DNA of 44,807 nucleotides. It comes from CAWJHE01 sp964614855 (GTDB lineage: Bacteria; Chloroflexota; Anaerolineae; Anaerolineales; UBA4823). Below, in pieces: positions 7,613-15,687 of the stretch (position 1 is its first letter; every line of letters begins with the position of its first letter). The stretch is from positions 1-44,807 of the forward strand of contig CAZTMX010000004.1 of the NCBI GenBank assembly GCA_964614855.1. The letters are read 5' to 3'. The position numbers were made by a program, and so were the translations under genes. A model generated the notes under the pieces. The model was given only the letters and a program-made list of their open reading frames with translations, was not told the DNA's origin and did not search any database.

Positions 7613-10145
7613 TGGCCTCCTTTGGCTCTAATGCCGCCTCCAGGACTTGCTCAACAGTTTCTGCAAAGACAAAGCTCAACGTCTGGCGGATTTCTTCGGG
7701 GATTTCATCCAGGTCTGCTTCATTGCGAGCCGGTAAGATGACCGTCTTCAAGTTAGACCGGTGCGCCGCCAGGACCTTTTCCTTGATCCCGCCAACTGGC
7801 AGCACCTGGCCTCGCAAGGAAATCTCTCCGGTCATTCCCACGTCAGGCCGCACCGGTCGTCCCGAAACCAGGGAGGCCAGGGCCACTGCTATGGTCACGC
7901 CGGCTGATGGGCCGTCCTTGGGTTGTGCACCGGCAGGGACGTGTAGATGAAAATCCGATTTTTCAAAGAAATCAGCAGCCAGGTCAAGCGATTCGGCTTT
8001 TGAGCGAATGTAAGAAAGCGCAGCATGCGCCGATTCTTGCATGACATTGCCCACCGATCCGGTGATCTGGAACCCTTTGCTGCCTTGCATGCGAGTGGCT
8101 TCGATGAACAGCACATCCCCCCCAACCGGTGTCCAGGCTAACCCGGTAGCCACGCCGGGAATGGATGTGCGCTGGATAATCTCTTCGTCGCTAAAGAATT
8201 TTTGCCTGCCGAGATACTCGCTCACTTTTTCAGGGGTGACTTCGACTGCCTGTACATCCCCTTCAGCGATTTTTGTCACGATCTTGCGGCATATTGAGCC
8301 AATTTCGCGCTCCAGGTTGCGCACACCTGCCTCACGCGTGTAAGCGCGGATGATCTTTGACAACCCGGTTTGTGTGAATACCACTTCTTCTTTCCACAGG
8401 CCGTTCTCCGCCAGCTGTCTGGGCACCAGGTATCCCTCAGCAATAGCTATTTTCTCGCTCTCTGTATAACCGCTCAGGTAAATAATTTCCATCCGGTCGC
8501 GCAGCGGCGCTGGGATGGGCTCGAGCTGGTTGGCGGTGGTGATAAACATCACCTGCGAAAGATCGACAGGAACTTCCATATAATGATCGCGGAATTCACT
8601 GTTTTGCTCCGGATCCAAAACTTCCAAAAGCGCCGAAGCCGGGTCGCCGTGGAAATCAAACACCAATTTGTCCACTTCATCCAGCATAAACACCGGGTTG
8701 CGAGTTTCAATCCGCCTTAGCGCTTGCAAGATGCGACCAGGCATGGCGCCGATATACGTGCGCCGGTGACCGCGGATTTCTGCTTCATCGCGCATCCCAC
8801 CCAGGGAAATGCGTACAAACTTTCGTCCCATGGCGCGAGCAATAGATCTACCGAGGGATGTCTTGCCAACCCCAGGCGGGCCAACAAAACACAGGATCAC
8901 CCCTTCACGTATGCGGCGAATGTCATCCACATCAGCAGGAATAAGCTCATCAGCCCGTTCTTTGCGCAACTTGCGCACTGCCAGGTATTCCAGGATGCGT
9001 TCTTTCACATCTTTGAGACCGAAATGATCCTGGTCAAGGACATTCCTGGCATTTGTGATATCCAGGTTGTCGGGCGTGATCACAGACCAGGGGATGGACA
9101 CCAGCCAATCCAGATAGGTACGGATAACACCATATTCTGCAGCCGCAGTTGGCAGATGGCTCAGGCGTTCCAGTTCCCGTTTTGCCTGTTTTTCAGCCTC
9201 TTCCGGCATTTGGGCCGCACTGATTTTTTGACGAAATTCTTCTACTTCTGCTGTTTGTTCATCTCCTTCGCCCAATTCCCGTTGGATGGCTTTTAGCTGC
9301 TCGCGCAAATAATATTCTCTTTGTACTTTATCAATCTCGGAACGCGCTTCGTTCTGGATTTTCTGACCCATTTCCAATACTTCAACTTCGTGGGTCAGTA
9401 TACCCACCAATTTGTGTAGCTTTTCCGAGGTGGAGTCTAACTCCAGCATGGCTTGAGCTTCTTCCAGATCCATGCGTTGGAAATTCGAGATGGTATAAAC
9501 CGTTTGCAACGGGTCTTCCAACGCGATTACCGAAGCCACCAGTTCGCGGGGGATGGAGGGGATCATCTCAGCAATATGTTCAAACTGGTTGCGTGCGTTA
9601 CGAGCCAGGGCTTCCAATTCTAACCCATCCACACTGGTTTCCGCGGCGATTTCGATGCGCGCTTTGAGATAAGGGTCTTCCTGGACATATTCTTCGATCC
9701 GGCAGCGGGTAATCCCCTGAACAACAAGACGGATGGTGCCGTCAGGGGCGCGGGCCATGCGGTGGACAATGCCTACAGTGCCGGTTTTATACAGGTCTTC
9801 GGGGCGCGGGGTTTCCATTTCCGGATCCCGTGATGCTACCAGGCAGATAGCTCGCTCATCGCCGGCCATCACATCATCCACCAGCCGGATAGAGCGAGGT
9901 TGGCCGATGGTGAGCGGTACAGCAGTGAAGGGATAGACTACCAGGCCGCGCAGGGGCAGTACTGGGATGATCTGCGGGATGTGTTGGTCATCTGGCAATT
10001 CCAATTCCACCGCATCTTCTTCAGCATCGCTTCCGATGACGCGCGGGGTTATTGGTTTTACCAGAAATTCATCCAGGTCAGCCTGTTGTTCATACAGCCA
10101 GTTGATCATATCTAAGATGCTTGAATTCCATCTGGATGCGGGCAT
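7602..10145 (-). CDS. lon: ATP-dependent Lon protease
   Basis: About 847 residues with standard Lon layout: N-terminal substrate-binding domain (VLPLRGLVVYP), a coiled segment (REYYLREQLKAIQRELGE), AAA+ module with Walker A GPPGVGKTS near 420 and Walker B FMLDEVDK, and the Ser-Lys protease domain with Ser near 745 (PKDGPSAGVT) and Lys near 788 (GGIKEKVLAAHR). Their spacing of about 43 residues equals that of E. coli Lon. Lon degrades misfolded and regulatory proteins in the cytoplasm. I prefer ATG 10145 (AGGA 8 nt upstream) over TTG 10169. The N-terminus carries about 45 extra residues before the usual LON start, rich in Trp/Gln and acidic residues. It sits downstream of hsp20 on the same strand, which fits a stress operon. 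Confidence 0.97.
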   Translation of the reverse strand: MPASRWNSSILDMINWLYEQQADLDEFLVKPITPRVIGSDAEEDAVELELPDDQHIPQIIPVLPLRGLVVYPFTAVPLTIGQPRSIRLVDDVMAGDERAICLVASRDPEMETPRPEDLYKTGTVGIVHRMARAPDGTIRLVVQGITRCRIEEYVQEDPYLKARIEIAAETSVDGLELEALARNARNQFEHIAEMIPSIPRELVASVIALEDPLQTVYTISNFQRMDLEEAQAMLELDSTSEKLHKLVGILTHEVEVLEMGQKIQNEARSEIDKVQREYYLREQLKAIQRELGEGDEQTAEVEEFRQKISAAQMPEEAEKQAKRELERLSHLPTAAAEYGVIRTYLDWLVSIPWSVITPDNLDITNARNVLDQDHFGLKDVKERILEYLAVRKLRKERADELIPADVDDIRRIREGVILCFVGPPGVGKTSLGRSIARAMGRKFVRISLGGMRDEAEIRGHRRTYIGAMPGRILQALRRIETRNPVFMLDEVDKLVFDFHGDPASALLEVLDPEQNSEFRDHYMEVPVDLSQVMFITTANQLEPIPAPLRDRMEIIYLSGYTESEKIAIAEGYLVPRQLAENGLWKEEVVFTQTGLSKIIRAYTREAGVRNLEREIGSICRKIVTKIAEGDVQAVEVTPEKVSEYLGRQKFFSDEEIIQRTSIPGVATGLAWTPVGGDVLFIEATRMQGSKGFQITGSVGNVMQESAHAALSYIRSKAESLDLAADFFEKSDFHLHVPAGAQPKDGPSAGVTIAVALASLVSGRPVRPDVGMTGEISLRGQVLPVGGIKEKVLAAHRSNLKTVILPARNEADLDEIPEEIRQTLSFVFAETVEQVLEAALEPKEANGS

Positions 10146-10181
10146 GAATAATTCCTGTTCGCTTATCAAAAATATCGAGAT

Positions 10182-10541
10182 CTAATCGTCTATGATCGGA
10201 ATTTGCCTGGAAAGCGCTTTGGGTAGATCGATGTGTAAAAATCCGTTTGTATAAACAGCCTGAACGCGGTCTGTAATGATCGGTTGGGGCATTTCCATCT
10301 CAATGAAGAATTCACCGTAGTGAATTTCCATTTGGTAATAAGCGCGTTTTTCTGCAAAATCCTGGCGAATACCGCGAATGGTGAGGGTTCTTCCGTTCAA
10401 TGCAATTTCAAAATCGTCCTCATCCATCCCGGCAATCTCAATGCGGACAATTATTTCCTCTTCAGTTTCGTAAACATCCGTTGGAGGCTGCCAGGTATGG
10501 CTGCGTAAATGGTGCCTCCAGTTTTGTGCTCCGGTATCCAT
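10182..10541 (-). CDS. Hsp20/alpha-crystallin family small heat shock protein
   Basis: This 119-residue protein is an alpha-crystallin domain with short flanks: PPTDVYETEEEIIVRIEIAG (beta strands 2-3), GRTLTIRGIR, and the late NGFLHIDLPKA. These holdases bind unfolding proteins without ATP. The family's C-terminal I-x-I anchor is represented by QIPIID at the end. The ATG at 10541 follows GAGGTG at 5-6 nt. It is the first gene of the run containing lon and lies 87 bp downstream of the tRNA gene on the same strand. Confidence 0.93.
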   Translation of the reverse strand: MDTGAQNWRHHLRSHTWQPPTDVYETEEEIIVRIEIAGMDEDDFEIALNGRTLTIRGIRQDFAEKRAYYQMEIHYGEFFIEMEMPQPIITDRVQAVYTNGFLHIDLPKALSRQIPIIDD

Positions 10542-10627
10542 AGAATCACCTCACCGGTCAAGTATTCGTAAAAGGATTGATGGGCTTGATATCGAAGTAT
10601 GTTGCTTAGCGGCAGATTCAACACCTC

Positions 10628-10703
10628 TGGCGCCCCCGGCGGGACTCGAACCCACAACCAATAGCTTAGAAGGCTACTGCTCTGTCCATTGAGCTACGGG
10701 GGC
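10628..10703 (-). tRNA. tRNA-Arg (anticodon UCU)
   Basis: The minus strand folds as a full cloverleaf: acceptor GCCCCCG with CGGGGGC, D stem GCTC/GAGC, anticodon stem GTAGC/GCTAT with loop CTTCTAA (anticodon TCT), T stem GTGGG/CCCGC with loop TTCGAGT, discriminator G, and an encoded CCA at 10628-10630. It decodes AGA, and AGG by wobble. Confidence 0.97.
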
Positions 10704-10711
10704 TTTTGATC

Positions 10712-11149
10712 TTATGACTCCAGGCAGGGACGCAATCCCTTGTATACTCGCGTTCCTGATATGGTTTTCAGGATGACCCGGGCATCTTTTCCTAGTTGTG
10801 TCCCAAGTTCTTCCGGGGTTAAAGGTGTATTGCCATTTGCCAGGAAAAGGCGAAATATCGAGTCAACCAGTGTGGTTTGTTGTGTGATAAATGTCTCTTG
10901 CCTGGCACAATGGGAGATCAAGATGTGCTGCAAACCGTCCACTCGCTGGACTTCGGCAGTTTCGGGATCAACCCAATCAAAAATCTCGCTTGCATCAATC
11001 TCAGCAAATTTCTCCTGGTGTTCAGGGCAAAGGTAGTTGCGCAGATAGACACGCCAATCGCGATCATTTTGCCGCCACCACTCGAAGTCAATGTGATAGC
11101 AGGTCTGCAGCGTTGGCTTAACCAGGCTCATTCGTTTGATTTCCGTCAA
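10712..11149 (-). CDS. Hypothetical protein with possible C-terminal helix-turn-helix
   Basis: I do not recognise a named family for this 145-residue protein. The N-terminal half (about 12-85) is rich in Trp, Tyr, Asp and Glu with paired Cys/His (YLCPEHQEKF, ILISHCARQE), which might bind a metal. The C-terminal part (about 90-140; VDSIFRLFLANG, LTPEELGTQLGKDA, ISGTRVYKGLRP) reads like a small winged helix-turn-helix. The start is a TTG at 11149, chosen because a strong GGAGGA lies 5 nt upstream; the ATG at 11131 lacks a site. It follows the 527-residue gene by 47 bp on the same strand and precedes tRNA-Arg by 8 bp. DNA binding is an inference. Confidence 0.75.
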   Translation of the reverse strand: MTEIKRMSLVKPTLQTCYHIDFEWWRQNDRDWRVYLRNYLCPEHQEKFAEIDASEIFDWVDPETAEVQRVDGLQHILISHCARQETFITQQTTLVDSIFRLFLANGNTPLTPEELGTQLGKDARVILKTISGTRVYKGLRPCLES

Positions 11150-11196
11150 TGTTGTCCTCCTTCGGTCCGGCTGTCCAGAGTATCAAGTGCGTGATG

Positions 11197-12780
11197 TCAA
11201 TCCATTTCCGAATCGTTGAGACGGAAGTGCAGGTCGCCGACATGGGTAAACCAAGGACGGGATGCAAGGAGCGCCAGGATCGGTCCTGGAGGGCAGCGCC
11301 GGGTGATATTGATGGCAGCATACAATTCGCTGGCGTGCACATGGCTTTGCGGGTTCAGTTTTGCCAATTCGCGTACTGTGCTTACTACAACGTGTTCAAA
11401 GGCAGGTTGCTCTTTGTTCAACCGGACCCAGACTTGATCAAGTGCTTCTTTGTCAGGGATGGCAGTCGCCATGCGTTCATCAAAGGGCGCATTGACGATT
11501 TGTTTGAGCATGGCAAACACAATCCCACCATCTGATCCAACTAAAACGGTGCGGATCCACTCCCGGTTGGCGCGGCGGCTTTCAGTCTGGATGATCACCT
11601 CGCCAGGCTGTTTGCCCTGTCGCAAATGGACGATGCTTCCCGGCATCAGGCCTTTTGATTCATACCACTCACGTAAACCAAAGACATAACGTTTCTCGCG
11701 CACAACCCAACCTGGGAAATGTTCGCCAGTATCGCCGTCAACCAGTGAAAAACGAATGCGCGGCGCCTCGTACGCGGTGGGGAATAGATGGCGGATATGC
11801 GCCGAAAGCGGTAAAGTGCCTGCACGCCAATGGGGATAGATCAAGCGAACATCGACATCATTCGAGTGTTTTGTCTTCGCATGGATGGGTGAGAGCTCGT
11901 CATCCAGCTGCTGCTCCAGGTTTAACATTTCTGGAGTCAAGAGTGACCGGTCGTAATCGATCCCAGCGAAACGCAAGGTAATGGGCGGGGTGAGAACTTC
12001 GGGTGGCTCCAGACGGTGTAAATGCCACAAGGTGTCCCCGGCTGGCCCCACCTCATCAAAACGGGGATCCTCTTGCAGCGCGTGATCGAGAGAGAATTCG
12101 ACCAGCTTGGCATTTGCCTGGGATGTCAGATCCAGTTGTTCTAGAAGCGCTGAAGTTGGTAAAGGGCCACCGCCTGCCATATCCAGGACTGCTTCAGCCA
12201 GGTTCAGATGGCCGATATTAATATCCACCAATAACGCACGTGGGAACCAGCGCCCGGCAATCCGTACAAAATCGGGATTTGTCTCTAAATCATCTTCCAA
12301 GGATTCCACCAGGTCGTCTTCATATGAGTCGATAACGGTCTCGCGATCCAGGAAGGTAAAATCTTCCATTACTTTTGGCGGCTCATTGAGAACATGATCA
12401 GCAAGCCCGGCTGCAAATTCCTTCTGGCTGCCATCCTCGAAGGCAACGCGGATCACCTGGAATTCATGCAAATCGGGGTTGTGGCCCGGTCGGAGGTCAA
12501 CTACTTCCCCCTTGCGCCAACCCAAATTTGGGAAGATGATCTTTTGCGCCAGGGCAAAAGTACCTTTGGGTTGGTACAGGTCGCCGCCGGACATGCGTTG
12601 TTTTTCCAGGTTGATTTTTTGTTGGCGGATACGTTCTTCCACTAACGCTGATATGAGCTCCAATGAGGTAAGGGGGGTTTCCAATTCCAGCAAATGATTG
12701 TAAAGAAATTCAATATCATCTTGCTGCAGGGAAAAGTTATCCCAATAATCCTCGCCCATTGTATAAGAAATTGTTAGCAT
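11197..12780 (-). CDS. Hypothetical multi-domain protein with winged-helix-like repeats
   Basis: This 527-residue protein matches no family I can name. Apparent architecture: an N-terminal helical segment (LYNHLLELETPLTSLELI, about 25-55); a beta-rich segment (GWRKGEVVDLRPGHNPD to VAFEDGSQKEF, about 85-125) like a small barrel; an acidic linker (YEDDLVESLEDDLETN); a middle winged-helix-like unit (about 195-265) ending RFDEVGPAGDTLWHLHRL; a beta-rich region (about 280-420); and a C-terminal winged-helix-like unit (about 450-527) ending WFTHVGDLHFRL. The two endings resemble each other and the wing of HARE-HTH-type domains, suggesting internal duplication. No catalytic motif or signal peptide is seen. 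The ATG at 12780 follows GAGG at 5 nt. A DNA- or RNA-associated role is inferred. Confidence 0.8.
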   Translation of the reverse strand: MLTISYTMGEDYWDNFSLQQDDIEFLYNHLLELETPLTSLELISALVEERIRQQKINLEKQRMSGGDLYQPKGTFALAQKIIFPNLGWRKGEVVDLRPGHNPDLHEFQVIRVAFEDGSQKEFAAGLADHVLNEPPKVMEDFTFLDRETVIDSYEDDLVESLEDDLETNPDFVRIAGRWFPRALLVDINIGHLNLAEAVLDMAGGGPLPTSALLEQLDLTSQANAKLVEFSLDHALQEDPRFDEVGPAGDTLWHLHRLEPPEVLTPPITLRFAGIDYDRSLLTPEMLNLEQQLDDELSPIHAKTKHSNDVDVRLIYPHWRAGTLPLSAHIRHLFPTAYEAPRIRFSLVDGDTGEHFPGWVVREKRYVFGLREWYESKGLMPGSIVHLRQGKQPGEVIIQTESRRANREWIRTVLVGSDGGIVFAMLKQIVNAPFDERMATAIPDKEALDQVWVRLNKEQPAFEHVVVSTVRELAKLNPQSHVHASELYAAINITRRCPPGPILALLASRPWFTHVGDLHFRLNDSEMD

Positions 12781-12787
12781 AAAAACC

Positions 12788-12946
12788 TCAAGACTGGCCT
12801 TGACATTTCCCTTGAGAGCGAAAGGTCAGGGATGGTGAATTGGCATTGGATGAATTAACCTGAGCTGCCTGTACCTGGATTGCCGTTCGTCCTGTGCGCG
12901 CAAAATCGACCTGCTGCCAGGATTTCGGGAAATTTGGTGAATGCAT
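12788..12946 (-). CDS. Possible small protein, 52 residues
   Basis: A short frame opens at ATG 12946 (AGGA about 10 nt upstream; an in-frame TAG sits just before it) and closes with TGA at 12790-12788, whose next bases form the GAGG site of the following gene. It encodes a Ser/Gln-rich peptide (for example FPKSWQQVDFARTGRT and SPSLTFRSQGKCQGQS) with one Cys. Codon use looks like that of neighbours. Position, site and close spacing favour a real leader gene, but no homologue is known to me and chance is possible. Confidence 0.4.
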   Translation of the reverse strand: MHSPNFPKSWQQVDFARTGRTAIQVQAAQVNSSNANSPSLTFRSQGKCQGQS

Positions 12947-12972
12947 CTGCGATCTGTCCTAATGCCTTAACT

Positions 12973-13003
12973 GGCAAAATAAGCTGATTTGCAGCTTTTG
13001 CCG
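12973..13003. promoter_or_regulatory. Imperfect inverted repeat overlapping the -35 region
   Basis: GGCAA-AAT-AAGCTG pairs with CAGCTT-TTGCC across a short centre, with a 3-nt bulge in the left arm. It covers the -35 of the rightward promoter and would lie in the 5' leader of the leftward transcript. It could be an operator or an RNA hairpin. Confidence 0.45.
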
Positions 13004-13017
13004 TCCCATATTATACT
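12989..13017 (+). promoter_or_regulatory. Sigma70-like promoter for the DUF2007 gene, overlapping a leftward -10
   Basis: TTGCAG (12989-12994), a 17-bp spacer and TATACT (13012-13017) form a good rightward promoter about 100 bp before the DUF2007 start. The complementary strand of the same bases reads TATAAT (13015-13010), a candidate -10 for the leftward genes, though no good leftward -35 is seen. Confidence 0.6.
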
Positions 13018-13122
13018 CTATGAGATGAAAGGATTCGGCAATTATTGAGGCTAAATTTTTGTCAGAGTCGAGGAATTTGAAAGTAAAGTTAACCTTTAAG
13101 GATAGAAAATATAGGTGATCGC

Positions 13123-13419
13123 ATGACCGAACATGAGTTGGTTGTTCTTGATGAAGTCTCTGGGCGGCTAAATGCTGAAGCTATCCTGAGTTATCTGGAA
13201 GCATTTGGCGTGGCTGGGATGATATCGATGGAAGCTGTTAGCTCGGTTTACACATTTTCAGTGGGTGCGCTCAGCCGCGTGCAAATTCTGGTTACAAAGG
13301 AAGATGAAGCAAGGGCAAAAGAACTGCTGGCGGAATTCTATACCCAGGCGCCGGTCGAAGACCTGATCGAGTTTGACACAGCTGAGCTTGATGAAGAAAT
13401 AACCGAAGAAGAGGAATGA
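13123..13419 (+). CDS. DUF2007-like putative signal transducing protein
   Basis: The 98-residue acidic protein has a ferredoxin-like alternating pattern typical of DUF2007: LNAEAILSYLEAFGV (helix 1), a variable strand (MISMEAVSS), VQILVTKEDEARAKELLAEF (strand and helix 2), then a very acidic tail (LDEEITEEEE). DUF2007 proteins are small PII-like modules of unknown partner. The ATG at 13123 follows AGGTGA at 4 nt. It is monocistronic and converges with the M23 peptidase gene, whose stop is 12 bp away. Confidence 0.75.
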   Translation: MTEHELVVLDEVSGRLNAEAILSYLEAFGVAGMISMEAVSSVYTFSVGALSRVQILVTKEDEARAKELLAEFYTQAPVEDLIEFDTAELDEEITEEEE

Positions 13420-13431
13420 CCAGTTAGCTGG

Positions 13432-14910
13432 CTAGGGAAAAACTTCTTCCAGCCAGTCCATCGGATCAATTTGAACGCCGCCTGCCCAGACCTCCCAGTG
13501 CAGATGAGGCCCGGTAACCCTGCCTGTACCGCCAACCAGTCCTATTACCTGGCCGGGTTCTACGCTATCGCCCACTTCTACCAAAATTTCTGATTGGTGC
13601 ATATAGCCGGTGTATACTCCCCAGCCGTGATCGATCATCGTGGCATTGCCGCGTACTGTTAGCGGCCCGGCAAAAACCACCACACCTGCAGCAGGGGCGA
13701 GGATTTCTGTGCCCACGCCTCCGCAAAAATCCAAACCGGTGTGAAAGTAGATGTAAGCGCTTCCATTGTAGGATCGGCGGTTGCCAAAAGTTGAAGGCCA
13801 GCAGTCGCTGTAGGGTTCAGGCGCAGGGCTTTGAAACACTCCTTGCCAGAGTTTCACACTGGTCGCCGGAGCAGCCAGGGCGCTCCACTCAGCATCTTCA
13901 GGTTTTGTGACAGCCGGGTCAATGGTTTCCGGGCTGACAATCAGCACTGGGTCAAAGGGATAATCGCCGCGGCGAATTAAAACGCTTTGAGAGAATTCGA
14001 AATCCGACTGGGGATACGGCTCTTGCGCCGGCAGGGTGTACGTGATCGCCAGTGTATATAAACCGGGTTCTTGCATGGCGTGGATGCCTTGCAGGCTGAC
14101 AAAACCGCCTTCGCCATCGGAGAAGAATTTCAGTTCTCGATCAGCCAGCGTTCCTTTGACAGCCAAGCCATCCTGTCCTTGCACACGGATGACCCCCACC
14201 TGCCCTTGATAAAAGAAACCAGGTTTAAGGTCGATCGATTCAATCGCCAGTGGTAGCGCGCCAGGTGAAGCGTCTGCGTTTTCGCTTTCACTGCCGCCAG
14301 GTGTCTTAAGAACTTCTCCAGGAACGACATGCTGGCTGTTAGTGACCTGATTTTCAACAACCAGCGACCAGGGGTTTGCGTTATTGGCTAACGCCAGCTC
14401 AAGCATCGATTGTCCTGGCAGCAATATCGTTCGTTTGCTTGCAGGTCTCTCGCCTTCGGGCTGTGGGATCACCAACGATGATCCTGGGAATAGTTCCACC
14501 GGGCTGGTCAGGTGATTGAGCTTTACCAGTGAATCGATGCTGGTTTGGTGCTGCCGGCTCAGGCTGCGCAAGGTTTCACCGTATTGGATGGTTTGTGTGG
14601 CCAACACTCCCTGGATTCCTTGCAGCCCGGGGATTTTTAACCTGGAACCTGTACCTACCTGGTCGGGATTGGTGATGTCGTTTGCCTGGGTCAGGGCATC
14701 CACAGAAATACCAAAGCGTACCGCGATGCTCCACAGGGTGTCGCCATCCTGCACGATATAAACCGCACCTTCCGCCTCAGGTGTCTGGGCAAAAGAAACC
14801 TTGCCGTTTGTCCCAAGCAAAAGCACCAGTACGAGGATGATTTGCAGCAAGGTGCGAATATTCAAATAGCTGGATTTATTTGGACGGTTGCATCGCATGG
14901 TTTGTGCCAT
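13432..14910 (-). CDS. LysM-domain M23 family metallopeptidase (secreted)
   Basis: About 492 residues. A signal peptide (IRTLLQIILVLVLLLGTNG, ending near FAQ) leads into a first LysM domain (YIVQDGDTLWSIAVRFGISV), a second LysM (IQYGETLRSLSRQHQTSI) and a third degenerate one (LLPGQSMLELALANNANP). An Ig-like beta region (about 230-340) follows, then the M23 endopeptidase domain: ligands in YFHTGLDFCGG and the late GPHLHWEVW are intact, so it should be an active zinc enzyme cutting wall peptides or a regulator of division hydrolases. I start at ATG 14910, because the -10 box at 14945-14940 would put the transcript start near 14933, downstream of the GTG at 14937. Confidence 0.93.
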   Translation of the reverse strand: MAQTMRCNRPNKSSYLNIRTLLQIILVLVLLLGTNGKVSFAQTPEAEGAVYIVQDGDTLWSIAVRFGISVDALTQANDITNPDQVGTGSRLKIPGLQGIQGVLATQTIQYGETLRSLSRQHQTSIDSLVKLNHLTSPVELFPGSSLVIPQPEGERPASKRTILLPGQSMLELALANNANPWSLVVENQVTNSQHVVPGEVLKTPGGSESENADASPGALPLAIESIDLKPGFFYQGQVGVIRVQGQDGLAVKGTLADRELKFFSDGEGGFVSLQGIHAMQEPGLYTLAITYTLPAQEPYPQSDFEFSQSVLIRRGDYPFDPVLIVSPETIDPAVTKPEDAEWSALAAPATSVKLWQGVFQSPAPEPYSDCWPSTFGNRRSYNGSAYIYFHTGLDFCGGVGTEILAPAAGVVVFAGPLTVRGNATMIDHGWGVYTGYMHQSEILVEVGDSVEPGQVIGLVGGTGRVTGPHLHWEVWAGGVQIDPMDWLEEVFP

Positions 14911-14939
14911 AAGTTTACCACAGCGTAGTTTAGGCACTC

Positions 14940-14945
14940 ATTATA
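14940..14945 (-). promoter_or_regulatory. Candidate -10 box for the M23 peptidase gene
   Basis: The minus strand reads TATAAT here, 30 bp before the chosen ATG. No convincing -35 is seen at 16-18 bp. Confidence 0.4.
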
Positions 14946-14963
14946 ATATAATGTGCTTTCCCC

Positions 14964-14992
14964 TTGTCATGAAAATATCAAACGACTATAAT
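14964..14992 (+). promoter_or_regulatory. Sigma70-like promoter of efp
   Basis: TTGTCA (14964-14969), a spacer of exactly 17 bp and TATAAT (14987-14992) lie about 108 bp before the efp start, leaving a 5' leader of roughly 100 nt. The promoter is divergent from that of the M23 gene. Confidence 0.75.
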
Positions 14993-15099
14993 TGAGTTTC
15001 TGTGTAAAATTATCTACATGGGGCATGTTTCCGCGTTCTATTTTGCTCTTTGTGCGCCCTGGAAGCCCCGGAAAAAAATATTGATATTGTGAGGAAAGT

Positions 15100-15657
15100 A
15101 TGATTGACGTAAACAACTTGCGCAAAGGCGTGACCTTTGAATTTGATGGCAACCTGTACAAAGTAACAGACTACCACCATCATAAACCTGGACGTGGAAA
15201 CGCCACCATTCGGGTAAAAACAGTAAATTTGCGCACCGGTACAAACCTGGAAATGACCTTTACATCTGGCGACCGTGTTCAGGATGTGCGTTTAGATTTC
15301 CACAACGTGCAATACCTGTACACAGATGGCCAGTTTTATCATTTCATGGATTTAGAAACCTATGAGCAGCCTGCGCTTTCTAGCGATGTCCTGGGTGATG
15401 CTGTAGGATATCTTAAAGAAGGACTGGAAGTCAAGCTGACATTCTATGATGGTGCAGCCCTGGATATCGAATTGCCATCGACCGTAGATCTACTGGTAAC
15501 TTCAGCAGATGTCTCCGTGCGCGGTGATACAGCCACCGGTGTTACCAAAAAAGTAACCACCGAAACTGGCTTACAGGTGCAGGTGCCGAATTTTGTCGAA
15601 GCCGGGAATGTGATCCGCGTAAATACCAGCGATGGTAGTTATGTCACGCGGGCTTGA
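15100..15657 (+). CDS. efp: Translation elongation factor P
   Basis: This 185-residue EF-P relieves ribosome stalling at polyproline stretches by binding between the P and E sites. All three beta-barrel domains are present: MIDVNNLRKGVTFEFDG (domain I), YLYTDGQFYHFMDLETYEQ (domain II) and GLQVQVPNFVEAGNVIRV to the typical end SYVTRA (domain III). The loop that reaches the peptidyl-transferase centre reads HKPGRGNA with Arg32 at the tip, as in Thermus, instead of the modified Lys34 of E. coli, so EpmA-type lysylation is not expected. Upstream AGGAAAG gives the ribosome site. The Pro-rich TPTP proteins of this genome would be plausible EF-P clients. Confidence 0.97.
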   Translation: MIDVNNLRKGVTFEFDGNLYKVTDYHHHKPGRGNATIRVKTVNLRTGTNLEMTFTSGDRVQDVRLDFHNVQYLYTDGQFYHFMDLETYEQPALSSDVLGDAVGYLKEGLEVKLTFYDGAALDIELPSTVDLLVTSADVSVRGDTATGVTKKVTTETGLQVQVPNFVEAGNVIRVNTSDGSYVTRA

Positions 15658-15687
15658 CCGCTTCCCACCTGAAAGAACATCCAAGAA

